Source: Vandiemenella viatica
Taxonomy: Eukaryota; Arthropoda; Insecta; Orthoptera; Morabidae
Reading direction: 5' to 3'
Assembly (NCBI GenBank): GCA_031002005.1
Contig: CM061914.1
Location: forward strand, 17,222,148-17,286,147
DNA length: 64,000 bases
Shown: positions 45,649 through 57,566 of the stretch, piece after piece
Layout of the letters: the number at the start of each line of letters is the position of its first letter
Numbering within the stretch: the first letter of the stretch is position 1
The notes under the pieces: model-generated
Told to the model about the DNA's origin: nothing
The model's input: only the letters and a program-made list of their open reading frames with translations
Databases searched by the model: none
Position numbers and translations under genes: made by a program

Positions 45649-45881
45649 TATTTGTAGTTGGAATTATTTTCCTATTTTTGTTGTACACTATCTTTTTCAC
45701 TGTTTTACATATATAAATTACTCATTAAAATGTTGGTCATTTGAGTTTTGTTGGTATTGACATGGCAACAGCTTTATGATTGCTATGTTCTTTGGGTTAT
45801 TAAAGTTGCAGGTCTCAAATTTGACATCATGAGAGTGAATGGGAAATTGGTTCCATCTGGTTAATTCTACGTCAAATCGCA

Positions 45882-45930
45882 CCGGTGGGACAAATGTATT
45901 AGTTGTAATGGAGAGTATTTTGAAGAGGAT
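45882..45930 (+). repeat. Extra mariner C-terminal fragment
   Basis: A 49-bp stretch reads RWDKCISCNGEYFEED and closely matches the mariner C-terminus at 45526-45580, but it lies outside the TIR-bounded element. It is a remnant of another copy. Confidence 0.7.
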
Positions 45931-48555
45931 ATTCCTTCATCCCTCCCTATCTTGCTTCATCTAAACATATTCCTTACATCTTACCTCCTCAATTATGTGC
46001 TTCATGTAATCTGTTGTCTGTCTTCCTCTACGTTTCTTACTTTAATCTGTTCCCTGCACTATCAAATTAACGAATCCTGCTTGTCTCAGAATATGACCTA
46101 CCATCCTCCTGTCTCTTCTTTCTGCAAGCCTCTTCCACAAACTTATTTCCTCATCCATCATTTTCAAAACTCATTCATTTCATACTTTATCTGTCCACCT
46201 AATTTTCAGAATCCTTCTATGGCACATTTCAGTTGCTTCAATTTTCCTTCTTTCTGGTATTCCTAAAGTTCATGCTTTGTTACCATAAAAAGCTGTGCTC
46301 CACACACAGAGTTTTAAAAAGTTCTTTCTAAGTCCTAGATCAATATTTGAAACTATAAGATTATGCCTCTTTTTCATGTGGCTCATTTTGCTATTGCTAT
46401 TCTGCTCTTAACATCATTCCTGATTTGGCCATCATTTGTAATTTTACTTCCCAAGTAGCAGAATTCACTTACTTCTCCTATCACATCTGATCCTATTTTT
46501 ATAATTAAGCTTTTTTTGTATATATATTTTCTGCTACATTTTATAACTTTTGTCTTGCTCTGATTTACATTTAGTCAAAACTCTTCCTTCAGTAGTTTGT
46601 CCATGCTATTCAGTAACTTTTCAATATTCCCAGCCCTTTCTGCTAACAAGACAATTTCAAATTGCAAATCATAGCATACTGATTTTTTCTCCCTGAACAC
46701 TTATGCCACATGCAAATTTGTATCCTTTATTGCTTCCTCTACATACGAGTTGAATATTAATATTAATAGAGATAAGAGTAAAACCTTATCTCACACACTT
46801 TTTAACTGATGCATGCCTCTCATGATTCTCTACTTTTATTATAGCAACTTGATTCTTGTACAATTTTGAAGTATTCTATCTCGATATTTTAGACTTGACT
46901 TCTTTAAAATTTTGAACATCTTGCCCCACCTAACATTATCAAAAGCTTTTTCTAAATCAACAAATGCCATAAAAGAATCTTTGTTTTTCTTGATCCGCCA
47001 TTTACCTACTATTTCTTCTACTACCCTTTCCATTCTTCTGTATATTTTCAAGCATGTGATGTTGTACTTATAGTGCGATAATTCCCACATTTGTCAGCTG
47101 GTGCTTTCTTTGAAAGTGTAAAGATGATGCTTTTGTTAAAACCTGTTGGAATTTCTCTTTTATTCCGTCATCAGTTTTTCGGCTGGTTTGATCCAATCCT
47201 CCATACCTGCCTATCTTGCACTAACCTTTTCATCTCAGCAATACCCCTTGCAACACATGTCATCAATTATCTGCTTCATATATTCTAATCACTGTCTTCC
47301 TCTGCAGTTCTTACCTTCGACTGTTCCCTCCTCTAACAAGTTCACCAATCCCGTTTGTCTCAAAATATGACCTACCATGCTATCTCTTCTTTCTGTAAGA
47401 CTCTTCCACAAACTTTTTTCCTCACCCATCATTTCCAAAACTCATTCATTTTGTATTTTATCCATCCACTTAATTTTCAGCATCCTTCTATAGCACCACA
47501 TTTCAAATGCCCCAATTTTCCTTCTTTCTCGTATTCCTAAAGTCCATGCTTCGCTGCCATAAAGTGCTGTGCTCCACACAAAGTTTTTTCTGAGTCCTAG
47601 ATTGGTATTTGAAACTAAAAGATCTCTCTTTTTTCATGAAGGCTCTTTTCACTAGTGCTATTCTGCTTTTAACATCATTCCTGTTTCGGCCATCAGTTAT
47701 AATTTTTCCTCCTAAGTAGCAAAATTCACTAACTTCTCCTATCGCATCTGACCCTACTTTTATGTTTAATCTACTATTATTGGCATATTTTCTGCTACAT
47801 TTCATCGCTTGTCTTGCTTTGGTTTTTATTTGGTACAAAATCATCCTTCAGTATTTTGTTCATGATATTCAGTAACTTCTCAATATCCTTAAGCTGTTCT
47901 GCTAACAAGACAATGTCATCAGCAAATCGTAGCATACTGACTTTTTCTCCTTGATCACTTATTCAAATCTTTCCTTCACTTAACTTTTTGATATCGGGTT
48001 GAATTATCTCTGAATTTCTTCTTCTCCTAAGGATTTCAGAAGTTCTGCAGGATTCTCCTCAATTTCAACTGCCTTATTTGATTTCAGGTCATTCAAAGCT
48101 CTATCAAACTCTGTTCTCAAAACAGGATCTCCCAAGTCATCAATGTCAACATCGCCTTCCTTTTCTATTTAGCTGTTGTTCAAATCATCTCCAACATACA
48201 GTTTCTCTATGTATTCCTTCCATTGGTTAGCTCTAACTTTTGAGCTCAAAAGAGGTTTCCTGTCAACAGCTTTAATGTTAATACATCTTTTGTTCATTTC
48301 TCCAAATTTTGTTTGATCTTCCTATATGCCATATTTTGTTTTTCTACTTCTTCACACTTTTTCGTGCAGCCATCTTTTACTTTTTTCATTTCCTGTTTAT
48401 CTTATTTCTAAATAGTCTGTATTGTTCTCTTCCGCCTTCATCCTGAGCATTTTTGTGCCTTCTCCTCTGATTCATCAGCTCCAAAATGTCTTGTTTTATC
48501 CAAGGTATTTGGACAGGTTGTTCCCTAAAGCCTTCCATTATTTCTTTCTTCAATA

Positions 48556-48937
48556 CAATTATTTTTTTAGATTTTATTTATCAATCTTGTTTCATGGATC
48601 CCTGCTGAAGAAGGTTCTGTGGGATGTGAAACATGTCATCGTTAATACACATACATACGAGTCATTATCATAGTAAAAACAAGTATATGTTCCAAAGACA
48701 AATAAAGAGAATAACAATAAGCATTAATTTTTACACCTGAATTTTGCAAAGGTCATTTTGAATACAAGTATTTAATTTGTTCAAATTCTTGAAGCAGTAA
48801 AGCAGTTGCCAATAAGATAACCTCTCAGTTTTTCTTTAAATATATCTTTATTATCTGCAGACTGTTTTACACTCTTGGGAAGTTTATTAAACAGATGTAT
48901 ACCAGAATAATTAACTTCTCTTTCATCCCCAATTGAG
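48556..48937 (-). repeat. Non-LTR retrotransposon 3' end (copy 2), nested in RTE
   Basis: Antisense match to 27130-27612, including EVNYSGIHLFNKLPKSVKQS and the tail sequence, ending in a T-rich antisense tail at about 48560. It splits the RTE sequence that is continuous at 8600-8660. Confidence 0.85.
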
Positions 48938-49218
48938 CTCCTTTGAGAGTTACTTCTTAGACCTAAGTCTACCATTTCTTCAAATTTTTCTCTTGTACTA
49001 GATTGTTTCAGTTTATTCACTTCCAGTCTGTTCTGCTTGTATTGCTTCTTTATTCTCTTGAATTTCAACTTACAATTCATAACAGATTATGGTCAGAATC
49101 TATGTCTGCTCCTGGGTATGCTTTATAATCTAGAACTTGATTCTTCAATATCTGTTTGATGATGATATAATCTAGCTGATATCTTCCTGTGTTTCCAGTT
49201 GTGTATTCTTCTTCCATG

Positions 49219-49279
49219 ATTCCTAAATCGTGTGTCCACCTTGACTAAACTAGTCAAGGTGGACACACGATTTAGGAAT
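49219..49279. repeat. Perfect 29-bp palindrome with 3-nt loop
   Basis: The left arm 49219-49247 (ATTCCTAAATCGTGTGTCCA...) and right arm 49251-49279 are exact reverse complements around AAC. The left arm corresponds to ordinary RTE sequence (compare 8950-8980), so the right arm replaces the expected LINE bases. Confidence 0.95.
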
Positions 49280-50050
49280 ATAAACTATATCTTTCACAAA
49301 ATTCTAACGACGGGCAACGTCGCTGATTTCATTCTTCTAGACCAAAACATCCTTTTGCATTCCCCACTTTTCCTTCTCTCACTACTGCATTCCAATCACC
49401 CATGATTATTAGATTTTGCTACCCCTTCGTATATTGAATTAATGCTTCAATATCAGCATATATTTTCTCTATTTTGTCATCTTTTTGTGATGTTGAAATA
49501 TACAGTTGTACTAACATGGTTGGGTCGAGCTTAGTTTCTAACCAGATCAAAATAATCCTGTAACTAAACTGTTCATATTAACTCACCCGTTTCCATATTC
49601 TCTTATTCATTACAAATTCCACACCAGTAACTCCACTGACAGCGTTTATGTTAATTATCATGTGTTCCCCAGACCAAAAAACCTTTACATCCTTCCACTT
49701 AATTTCTCTAATCCCAACGACATCCAACTTCAGTGTTTGCACCTGTCTTTTTAAGTCTTCTTATCCACCTGCCCTATTCAGTCGTCTAACATTCCACACT
49801 CCAACTTGTATAATGTTTTTATCCATTCTGAAGACTCCTCCCTTAGCACTCCCTACCCAGAGATCCAATTGGGGGGCTTTTTTATCCAGGAAGAAGCCAT
49901 CATGTAATTTGAGAGCATTACATGGTTCCGGATACCCTTTGGGTCTTTAATGCTGTGTTTGCCCTCTGCATCCCCATACCGTTGATCATTTCTGATTCAT
50001 CCGCCTTTAGGGGCCGTTTGAAATCCCAAGTGCAAGAGGGTGCCCTAAAT

Positions 50051-50155
50051 GACAGCTTTATGCTTGTTAATTCTTTTGGTTATTTAAGTTGCAGGGTCTC
50101 AAACTTGGCATCATGATAATGTGTGGGAAATTGGTTCCACCTGGATAATTCGTAC
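50051..50155. repeat. Repeat fragment matching 45767-45871
   Basis: About 105 bp resembling 45767-45871 (ACAGCTTTATG, GTTGCAGGGTCTCAAACTTG, GGGAAATTGGTTCCACCTGG). The two copies bracket the RTE block, but they are too diverged to be a recent target duplication. Confidence 0.65.
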
Positions 50156-50800
50156 CGTTTTCTGTGGTATAACTTACAATTCGCTAACACTTTTTTTTGT
50201 CTGAAAAATTTATAAATTATAATTTAAAGTTTTTTCATATGGTAGCTACATCTTTTAAAATCAAATCTATAAAAAGTTGGTATTGTTGTAAATCATCTGG
50301 AAAATTATAAATGTGGGATTGTATTGGATTCATTGTTAAAACAATTTAAAACTGAAACATTTTTTCCCTTAATTCCCTGTATACAACTGAATAATACAAG
50401 AATGCTAATGTTTACACTTCTTTGAACATGCTAATACTTAAAAAAAAATTAGTGCTCATACTGATTCAGTCCAGTTCCTGAACTACATTCTCAGAGAATC
50501 AGAATATGCTGTCACCTTTGATTTTTTTTATGAAAATTATGGCTCATGCTACAAGATGTGTTACCACTGTACAAGCCAGCTGGTCAAAATCCATCCTTTC
50601 ATGATATATTTCAAAAGAGAAAAAAAAGATGAACTTTTTAATTATAGTGTTTGTGATTGCCTTTTCTATTTTATTTTTTGAATTAAAAAATTGTCTTAAG
50701 CATAACGCACCCATTCTGCTTTTTTTTATATATATATATATATAAAAAAGACTTGTACCCTTTCTGACATCCAAAGACAAAAACTCTTTGAACCTCTGCT
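50156..50800. other. AT-rich interval with (TA)n
   Basis: No gene recognised. A short (TA)n run lies at 50729-50744. Confidence 0.4.
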
Positions 50801-51181
50801 ATCTTGAGGAAGATTTTGAAGTGAAGGGAGAGTTCCACTTTTTGGCCACAGCGCATGGAAAAGGATCTTGTGATAGAGTAGGTGATTCAGTAAGGAGCCT
50901 GGCAACTTGTGCTAATTTTCAAAGATTCAATGACAGTTAAATTCAAATCCCCACAGCAACTTCTTAAGTGGGCAGCAGAAAACATTATAAAGATAGAGTT
51001 TGCCTACTCAACCCAAGAGGAATATACTGAATCAAATTTCTTGAAAATTCGCTTTGATGAAGCATTGACTACCCCCGGAACACAGCAGTACCATGTGTTC
51101 CCTCCCAGAACTACTTCAACATCGGTGAAAAACTTTTCTGATGTTTTTAATGATTGGGAAAAGAAAGTGTGTTGTGTTTGA
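50801..51181 (+). pseudogene. Remnant of uncharacterised multicopy insect gene (GKG-x-CD type)
   Basis: The first frame reads EEDFEVKGEFHFLATAHGKG, then SCDRVGDSVRSLATCANFQRF. After a frame change, SPQQLLKWAAENIIKIEFAYS continues to DVFNDWEKKVC at 51181. The H-G-K-G-x-C-D-x-x-G-x-x-x-K/R-x-x-A pattern followed by a Q-L-x-x-W-A segment is one I recall from very high-copy uncharacterised insect genes. The function is unknown; a link to a mobile element is likely from copy number but unproven. It may be the C-terminal partner of the family seen at 21.5-21.9 kb. Confidence 0.5.
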
Positions 51182-52208
51182 AGGAAACTGATTGTTCAGA
51201 TATGTTTTACAGAAAAATTAAGAACTTGAAGTAAAAATAATGTTTCTTTTGCATCTGAGTCATTACATCATCCTAATGTCCAAAAATTTCATTATGTTCT
51301 GTGAGTATCAGTAATGGATATTCTGACAAGTGATTTCTGTGACTCCCAGTGGATGAAGTTAGGTTCCAGTTGCAAGTGATGTATGCCAGACAAATGTGGC
51401 TTTTCCAAATTTAAAATGATGAAACATCTCCTTCTACTTAATTAAAAGATTTACTTTGGACTAATTATTGTATTCGTTCTTCAATTTTCATAAAAAAAAA
51501 CATGTAAACATTAGCATTCTTGTATTATTCAGTTTTATGCAGGTAATTAATGAAAAACCTTCAGTTGTAAGTTATTTTAACAATAAACCCCATCCTATAT
51601 TTATATTTTGCCAGGTGAGTTGCATTGATTTAATTTTAAAATGGCGCTAATGACATAGATGTCAACACACCATAAAGCGCTGCCGCCACCTAATTTTAAA
51701 ATGTATATTTTTTGAAAAATTTAAAATCATTTTTTAAATTTTGCAAACACAAAAAGTGTGTTATCCAGTTATGTGTTTATACCGCAGGAAATGGTATGAA
51801 AAATGCTGCAAGATGGCATATCTGTACTGTCTAGCTACATTAGGAGTGCTTCTAGAGCCATTAAAAATGTTAATTTCCAATTGTTTTAACAAATTTTTGG
51901 AAACTTTACATAGGTTTAATTTAAAAAATGAGCAGTTATATCTCAATGAAATTTGGTACATTTTCAGGTCTGTATGAATTGTACACTTGTGCCAAATTTC
52001 ATGAACATCTGAGATGGTGCAGCTTGGGGGGGGGGGGGGGTTGATATGGAACGCTCCACCTGATCTTCCAAGATAGACTTTGAATATGACATCATTAGAA
52101 ACTTTGTTTCTTCCCTTCTGATACAAAACATTTTTTCCAATCAGTTGTTGTAAAGTTGAAATCCTCTTCTCCTAATACTGTATTCTTCAGTAAGTTGCAT
52201 CTTATTTA
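51182..52208. other. Repeat-rich interval, no gene
   Basis: Contains ATGGCGCTAATGACATAGATG and GCGCTGCCGCCACC traces near 51640-51690 and a poly-G run near 52026-52041 next to TTGATATGGAACGCTCCACC. These look like parts of an unclassified dispersed repeat. Confidence 0.4.
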
Positions 52209-52537
52209 GGGGGCATCCACAAATTACGTGAGGTGTTTTTCCGGATTTCTGGACCCTCCCTCCCCCCTGGTGAGATTTTGTGAGATCTGGCCAGACCCCC
52301 CCTCCCCCCCTTTGGTGAGATCTGGTCCGTGAGAACCCCCCCTAAAAATCGCCCCTTTTTTGACGAAATAGCCTCCTAAAATCGACTTTGGCACAAATTG
52401 TAGGCCTTTTTTTGGCTCTACTGTCCCCAAATTTTTCACAAATCTCACGTGAGATTTCCGTACACCCCCCCCCCCTCTGGTGAAATTTTGCCGGACCCCC
52501 CCCCCCATTTCACCTTACATAATTAATGGATGTCCCC
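52209..52537. mobile_element. PIF/Harbinger-like MITE with TTA duplication
   Basis: The TIRs are GGGGGCATCCACAAATTACG (left) and GGGGACATCCATTAATTATG (right, reverse-complemented), about 27 bp in all, flanked by TTA at 52206-52208 and 52538-52540. It is 329 bp with C-rich internal tracts and no ORF. The trinucleotide TTA target and G-rich TIR fit Harbinger-type elements. Confidence 0.82.
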
Positions 52538-52540
52538 TTA

Positions 52541-53219
52541 CCTTATGTTTTTGTAATGCATTCACAAAACTGCCATCAGTGTCTGCAGATGATGGAACCG
52601 ATAGTTATCATCCAGTTACTGGCCACTGACCGTGCCTGTTTCCCCACAAGATTTTCCTTTCCCCTCCCACCAACTCTCTGCATCACCTTGGTCACTTTCT
52701 CTTCTCTTCAGCACAGCACACACTCTTCCACTCTGCTTAACCATCTATTCCTTCAGTTTTCCTCTGAACTGTTTACTTTTTATTTCATACACTTTCCGCT
52801 CCGCCATACCCTCCATTGTGATGTAGCCCCCACACTGGATTGCTGTGGTATAACGGGCCTAGCCTCAAATCCAGGCCCTCACGTCCTGATAGCGGCTTTT
52901 AGTCAGTTTTCAGTGATCAGTTATGTGAATGCTTGAATGTCCCCAATCTCTGCCTCATACAATATACATTCATCGCATGGTACACATTTTTCAGACAGTT
53001 GACAACCTATTAATTCTCCCATTAAAAATTATAATAGGCCTAGCAAGACAGTAGTGATGGAACCTTGCTACCAAAATTAGGAAGGCCTCTGGAAGAAGTT
53101 GTGCCCGATGATCCGTGAAAAATGAAATGCTCAAAAGACGACGATTCTCTCGACATGTTCATACTATGGAGTCCTACCTTCTTTGTCCTTTTGTGCAGGT
53201 GATCCTCCTTCACTGTGGC
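52541..53219. other. Interval without recognised gene
   Basis: An open frame of 136 codons (52526-52936) overlaps the MITE end and is rich in S, F and L; it has no recognised domain and is probably incidental. Confidence 0.35.
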
Positions 53220-53229
53220 CTAATCTTCT

Positions 53230-53455
53230 ACCGAGAGTGGTGGGCGAACGGTTAACGTTCTAGCCTCGCATTCGGGAGGACGCCACTTCGAATCCAGATT
53301 TGGGTTTTCCATGGTTTCCCCAAATCACTGTAGGCGAATGTTGGGATGCTTCCTTCAGAAAGACTATAGCCAAATTCCTTTTCATTCTTTGTTCCCAATC
53401 CAATCCCGCCTCTAATGACCTCAAAAAGGCGTAAAGCCATAAGTAAAAAAAAATA
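53230..53455 (+). repeat. SINE family A, sense, full length with TSD
   Basis: The sense copy shows the structure best. The tRNA-like head has an A-box region (GGTGGGCGAACGGTTAACG) and a B-box (CTTCGAATCC). A body follows, then the tail region GGCGTAAAGCCATAAG and poly-A. The 10-bp duplication CTAATCTTCT lies at 53220-53229 and 53456-53465. Such SINEs are transcribed by RNA polymerase III and depend on a LINE for mobility. Confidence 0.92.
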
Positions 53456-53695
53456 CTAATCTTCTCATTCTGTTTCCTGATCATTCTTGTAACCCTACTC
53501 TACTTCTGAGATATTTCATTCACTTTTATCTTACTGATATGATCATTAAGAAGAAAACAATAAATTTAATTTCGCCCTATTCTTATATATATAAGATACA
53601 TTTCACATCTTAAGAAAACAAATTAATAGATTTTATAAATGAATATTACTACTCTCATTTTGTTTGATTGGTACAAAATCGTCTTATAGCTAAGT

Positions 53696-54475
53696 AGTCC
53701 AGTAACGGGGTCGTAAAATGGGGGTCTAAGAAACGTTATATCACGTAGAAGATTTTTTTCTTGTCTTTTATATTTATTATTGAGAGTATGCAGAAACCAA
53801 GTTTTCGACCTCCAACACCCTCGGCACAATTTTCTGTGGCAAAATACATCAAAATTTTGGTACCTTTTTCAGTTTTTCGTCTATAACTCATTCCTGATGA
53901 GTCCTAACAAGAAACACACTATTTCCAATTTGAAAGAGGACAAAATTTCCTACAACTTTCGTAATACAAACTTTTTTCTAATACAAAACTAAGCGAGCTA
54001 CAGTTCTTCGAAAATCAGCCAAATTTCACACTTTTCCTAAAAGTTGAGTTTATACCTACTTTGCCGCTCAAAATTTCCTGATACACATAGCAGATATATA
54101 TGTATTTCTGTATGGCATAGTATATATCTGTACTACCATTTGATTACTGATGGTCAATTCAATAATCATTTAACGTTGTTGGCCGGGAGATCCCGAAGGA
54201 TTGTTCCGCCGCCAGCTGACAGTGTTTTCGATACGCCGCGCAATGCGCTCCTTTGTGGCTATCTAACCCGACCAAGTAATAGTACCGGGTATAGGAAATT
54301 TACACCTTAAAGTGATATCCAAACCCCAGAATCGTTTCTGGCTTACTTCATATTACACAGCAAGCTGTGGCAGAGGTGAAGATTGGGTCAATAGACTTTG
54401 AAAATCACTGTTGAGACCGGAATTTCGATCTCCAGTCAGATACCTTAACCACTGAGCTACCAGTCCGTTCTATTA
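53696..54475 (-). repeat. Inverted ~0.75-kb composite repeat, left copy (SINE B head)
   Basis: Reverse complement of 60415-61122. Its minus-strand 5' end (about 54475) is tRNA-like: TGGTAGCTCAGTGGTTAAGG is a good A-box, followed by GATCGAAATTCCGG. After about 300 bp of SINE body comes a longer shared 3' portion containing TTTTGCCACAGAAAA-type and GTGTTGGAGGTC-type segments. No coding capacity. Confidence 0.85.
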
Positions 54476-54569
54476 GCTGATGGTATTTATACCAGTTTGA
54501 AAAATGGATTTGCAAAATTGAAAACAATGTTATGGAATGTTTATTTACTAGTCAAAATTAAGACATCAT

Positions 54570-55619
54570 AAGTCAAAAATTAGTCATAAATCCATTTATT
54601 TTCTGTTTTAATGGATTGAAACAATATTTTCCATTTGAATTTGTTCCGTACTTCAAGGGAACAAAATTTTCTCTGTATGAAACATTTAAATCTCTTCGAG
54701 ATGCAACACCCAACATAAAAAGTTTTGTTCTGGACGGATGATGCCTCCTGAGGCTCCTGCAGAAAGTTATGTGGCATCGTATTGGAACCTTGGCTGCTTC
54801 TGTGGACAATATGAAGCCATTTGACACCGAACTATAGATCCAAACATCACAGTTACATTTGACGGATACCGAAGTGATGCTGCACAGAGAGGAATAAAGT
54901 CATCTTAAATGTTTTGTAGTTTGAAAACATCAGAAAAATTTTCAGTGAGGAAACAAGTGTTGCAGTGACGCAGCAAATGAGAGTAGCAAGAACTGTGTAA
55001 TGTTGAAACTAATGCAAAAACTGAAAAAGGAGGCATCCAAGATTAACAGGCAAAACAAGATGCAGATGGATTGATCATTGACGCAGCTATTTCCCAAGCA
55101 GCAAAATCCTATAGTGTGATATTTCTAAGTGAGTATATTCGCTTTCTCATTTTGCTAATGGGCCTTGGTAACACTTACGAGTTTGAACCCAAACATATCC
55201 TCTTCATCTATATGCATTAGCAGGACGTGATATAATATCAGCATATTTGGGCTATGGGAAAGAAAAATTCTGCTGCCTGAATTCAATACCAACCATATCT
55301 GAAAGTAACATGCAAGCTAACTTCTGAGAACTCCTAGCCTCCAGAGCCTAACATCTGGAGAGCACGCAGGGGAACAGCTCATCTTGGAACGGTATGGAAA
55401 AATAGCTTGTGGAACATTAGAAGGCTCGGATACGAAATGTTTAAGAAATCTGCCCAAAAATGCATTCAGGATAACACAGTTGCCACCAAAATCAGATGGC
55501 AACGTTTCACTCAATGTGCATGTACCACCAAGTAAAGGATGGTTTGGTCGAGAAACGTACCCATTGCCATGGGGATGAAGAAAAGGCACGTCAAGTCTTA
55601 TTCCAGTTACAATAATAAA
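54570..55619 (+). pseudogene. Decayed remnant of an uncharacterised multicopy gene
   Basis: Plus-strand fragments read PPEAPAESYVASYWNLGCF, TVTFDGYRSDAAQRGIKSS, IIDAAISQAAKSYSVIFLSE, then LMGLGNTYEFEPKH and, near 55384-55560, ERYGKIACGTLEGSDTKCLR and LPPKSDGNVSLNVHVPPSKG. The order (valine-rich strand with a D/E-x-x-L-L-x-L-L-type segment, then an L-P-P-T/K-S-x-x-x-x-x-H-x-x-V segment) resembles a repeated insect gene family of unknown function, probably mobile. Heavily frameshifted. Confidence 0.45.
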
Positions 55620-55818
55620 CGCATTCAAGAGGACGCCGGTTCAAATCCCCATCCAGCATCCAGATTTGGGTTTTCCACGGTTTTCCAAAATCACTCCAGC
55701 CGAATGCGGGGATGCTTCCTTCAAAAGCCCATGGTCAAAATCCTTCCCGTTCTTTGTCCCCAGTCCCATCCTGTCTGTAATGACCTCGACGTCGATGAGG
55801 CGTAAAACCATAAGAAAA
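55620..55818 (+). repeat. SINE family A, sense, 5'-truncated, with TSD
   Basis: The duplication ACAATAATAAA lies at 55609-55619 and 55819-55829. It retains the B-box (GGTTCAAATCC) and the body to the short A-rich tail, but lacks the A-box end of the head. Confidence 0.88.
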
Positions 55819-56111
55819 ACAATAATAAAAGACACTGCTTCTGAGTTTACTCCGAAGGTTGTATCATGTTCCTGCAAGAAACCTTGTACTCCACCATGAA
55901 GCTGTCGCTAATCAAGACTACACTGTTCAGCTGATTGCAAAAATTGCTCTGGCCTGTCTTGTGAAAACGTTCCTAAAACGAAGTAGATGAAGGAAAGAAA
56001 GAGTTCTTCGACCTCGAGGAAACTGTTTTATGACCATTTTTTAACTTATTACGAACCAGCAGTTACCCGCGACTTCGTCCGCGTGGAAGAGTGTTGTAAT
56101 ATAAGATTTTG

Positions 56112-56390
56112 TTGAGAGGTCTGGTCGCTCAGTGGTTAGGACGTCCAACTGGAGATGGAAAAGTCCCAGCTTGAATCCCAGTCTCGCCGAGGATTTTCAT
56201 AGGTCCTTAGCTCGACCTTCACCTCTGGCACAGGTTGTTGTGTGATGTGATGTGCGCCAGAATGCTCACGTGGTTCTGATTCCACGTTGAACTGTAGGTC
56301 CTCTATGCCCAGTAGGATTACTGCGTTAGGTTAAGCGGCTGCGAAAGGGGCTGATTGCGTAGACATAATGAAGCCGTCCATACAATTAAT
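56112..56390 (+). repeat. tRNA-derived SINE, family B variant
   Basis: A-box TGGTCGCTCAGTGGTTAGG, B-box-like AGCTTGAATCC, then a body sharing TCGACCTTCACCTCTGGCAC with the SINE at 60415. Its tRNA head differs from that copy. No duplication identified. Confidence 0.8.
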
Positions 56391-56554
56391 TTTAGAGCTA
56401 TTTTTATTGGTGATAGTAGTAATAAATACTGCAATAAAATAAAATAAATGTATTTGTTCCAAACAACTTCATTGAACTTTTAAAACAATAAAAATATTCT
56501 GTATGTTAGTAGTATTTTCAGTTTAATACATCGGTATAAATATTGTAGGACTTG

Positions 56555-57069
56555 TTATTTTCTGAAAAAACGTAAATTTTTTGCACTCGATACCCGCGAG
56601 CAGGCAACATATAGTTGACCAAAGGAAAAGCAGTGACTATCCAAGTGTATTCCCACCAATTTCAACGTTTGACCTTGCGATTTATTAATTGTTATTGAAA
56701 ATGAAATTTTTAATGGGAACTGTAATGTTTTAAATTCAAAGGGAATATTACTGTAAGTAATTGGGATACGCGGAATTATAACGGCTTCCCCTTTAGATGC
56801 ACCGGTAAGAATTGTCGCCTTCACAATGTTTCTTCCTAGTTCTGTGATGTGTAATCTGGTGCCATTGCAATACCTTGGGTGGAGAGCGGGGGGTCGAGAT
56901 TATGCATCAGGAGAACTCGAGTGCCAACCTTAAGCTCGAGTTTATGGGACGATAGCCCAGATAACTCGAAGGAATTTGAAAACTAGACGGGGTAGGTAGT
57001 AGCATCGTCAGTTAACATTACTGTATCGATGGAAGAGTGTGTTGTCACTTCCCCGACTATTTCCTCTAA

Positions 57070-57101
<32 letters not shown>

Positions 57102-57566
57102 GCTCAAGAATCATTTTTCGGGGCAAGTATTGTCCTCTCACATAACCAGTTTTCGTCATTGATAATATTTAGTTGAATGCTCGGGAAAACATTAGAAATG
57201 AGCTCGCGTTTGTTCAGGTGTTTCAGCAACTCGTTGCAATGCCAAATATGCGGCATATTGTTGTTGCCGTCTTTTTGTTTGCTTCGGTGTTTCAGCAGCT
57301 TTTGAGATAGATTGCCAATCCGCTTGCTCTTAGCACCGAGCTCGCGATTTTCCCGGTGTGATCTTCCAGACACAAAGTGTTCATTTTGGTGTTGTCGCCC
57401 AACTTGCGACTGCTCCGGCAATTCAGCATCTCCAGAAGCCGCAATACGTGCTAAGTGCTCAACCCTGTGCAGCTCTGATAGAGGATTTGTTCCTGGGTTT
57501 TGGCTTTTTTCACAGCCGTAGTTTTCTTACATTTCATTGGAAGATTTGAATTTCGTTTACCCGGCA
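56555..57566 (-). pseudogene. Helitron protein remnant: N-terminus joined to Pif1-like helicase C-terminus
   Basis: The minus-strand start near 57566 reads MPGKRNSNLPMKCKKT, with YCGFWRC and GRQHQNEHFVSG after shifts, the basic Helitron N-terminus. It runs within about 150 codons into NELLKHLNKRELISNVFPSI and ENWLCERTILAPKND (57104-57250), the helicase segment. After a poly-A/TA interruption come LELKVGTRVLLMHNLDPP, AVIIPRIPITYSNIPFEFKT and INKSQGQTL...YVACSRV (56824-56555), helicase motifs V/VI. The HUH Rep nuclease and most of the helicase are absent, so a deletion of well over 1,000 codons is inferred from normal Helitron size. Confidence 0.82.

Larger units (their letters stand above)
45931..50050 (-). 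pseudogene. RTE-type LINE block (two rearranged copies)
   Basis: On the minus strand, 47090-45931 holds an RT palm piece (SFMAFVDLEKAFDNVRWGK) and a C-terminal region. Then 47945-47160 repeats the C-terminal region (KYANNSRLNIKVGSDAIG, EVSEFCYLGGKI). 48550-48000 holds the RT start, and 50050-48940 the endonuclease and 5' part. The 45.9-47.1 and 47.1-47.95 kb segments are diverged duplicates of one another. A separate LINE tail is inserted at 48556-48937. No frame is intact. Confidence 0.82.

Noticed and set aside
48603..48645. Hammerhead-like order CTGAAGA ... GAAACATGTC in the LINE 3' end
   Set aside because: No stable stem II can be drawn between the two core blocks, and the matching copy at 27.55 kb lacks the core; it is ordinary LINE 3' UTR.
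52224..52508. Glycine-rich minus-strand ORF
   Set aside because: Produced by the C/G homopolymer tracts inside the Harbinger-like MITE.
53235..53300. Possible tRNA gene at the SINE A head
   Set aside because: A target duplication, poly-A tail and five sister copies show that it is a SINE.
54390..54475. Possible genuine tRNA gene (good A-box, minus strand)
   Set aside because: No acceptor stem closes, and the same head is followed by SINE body in the copy at 60.4 kb.
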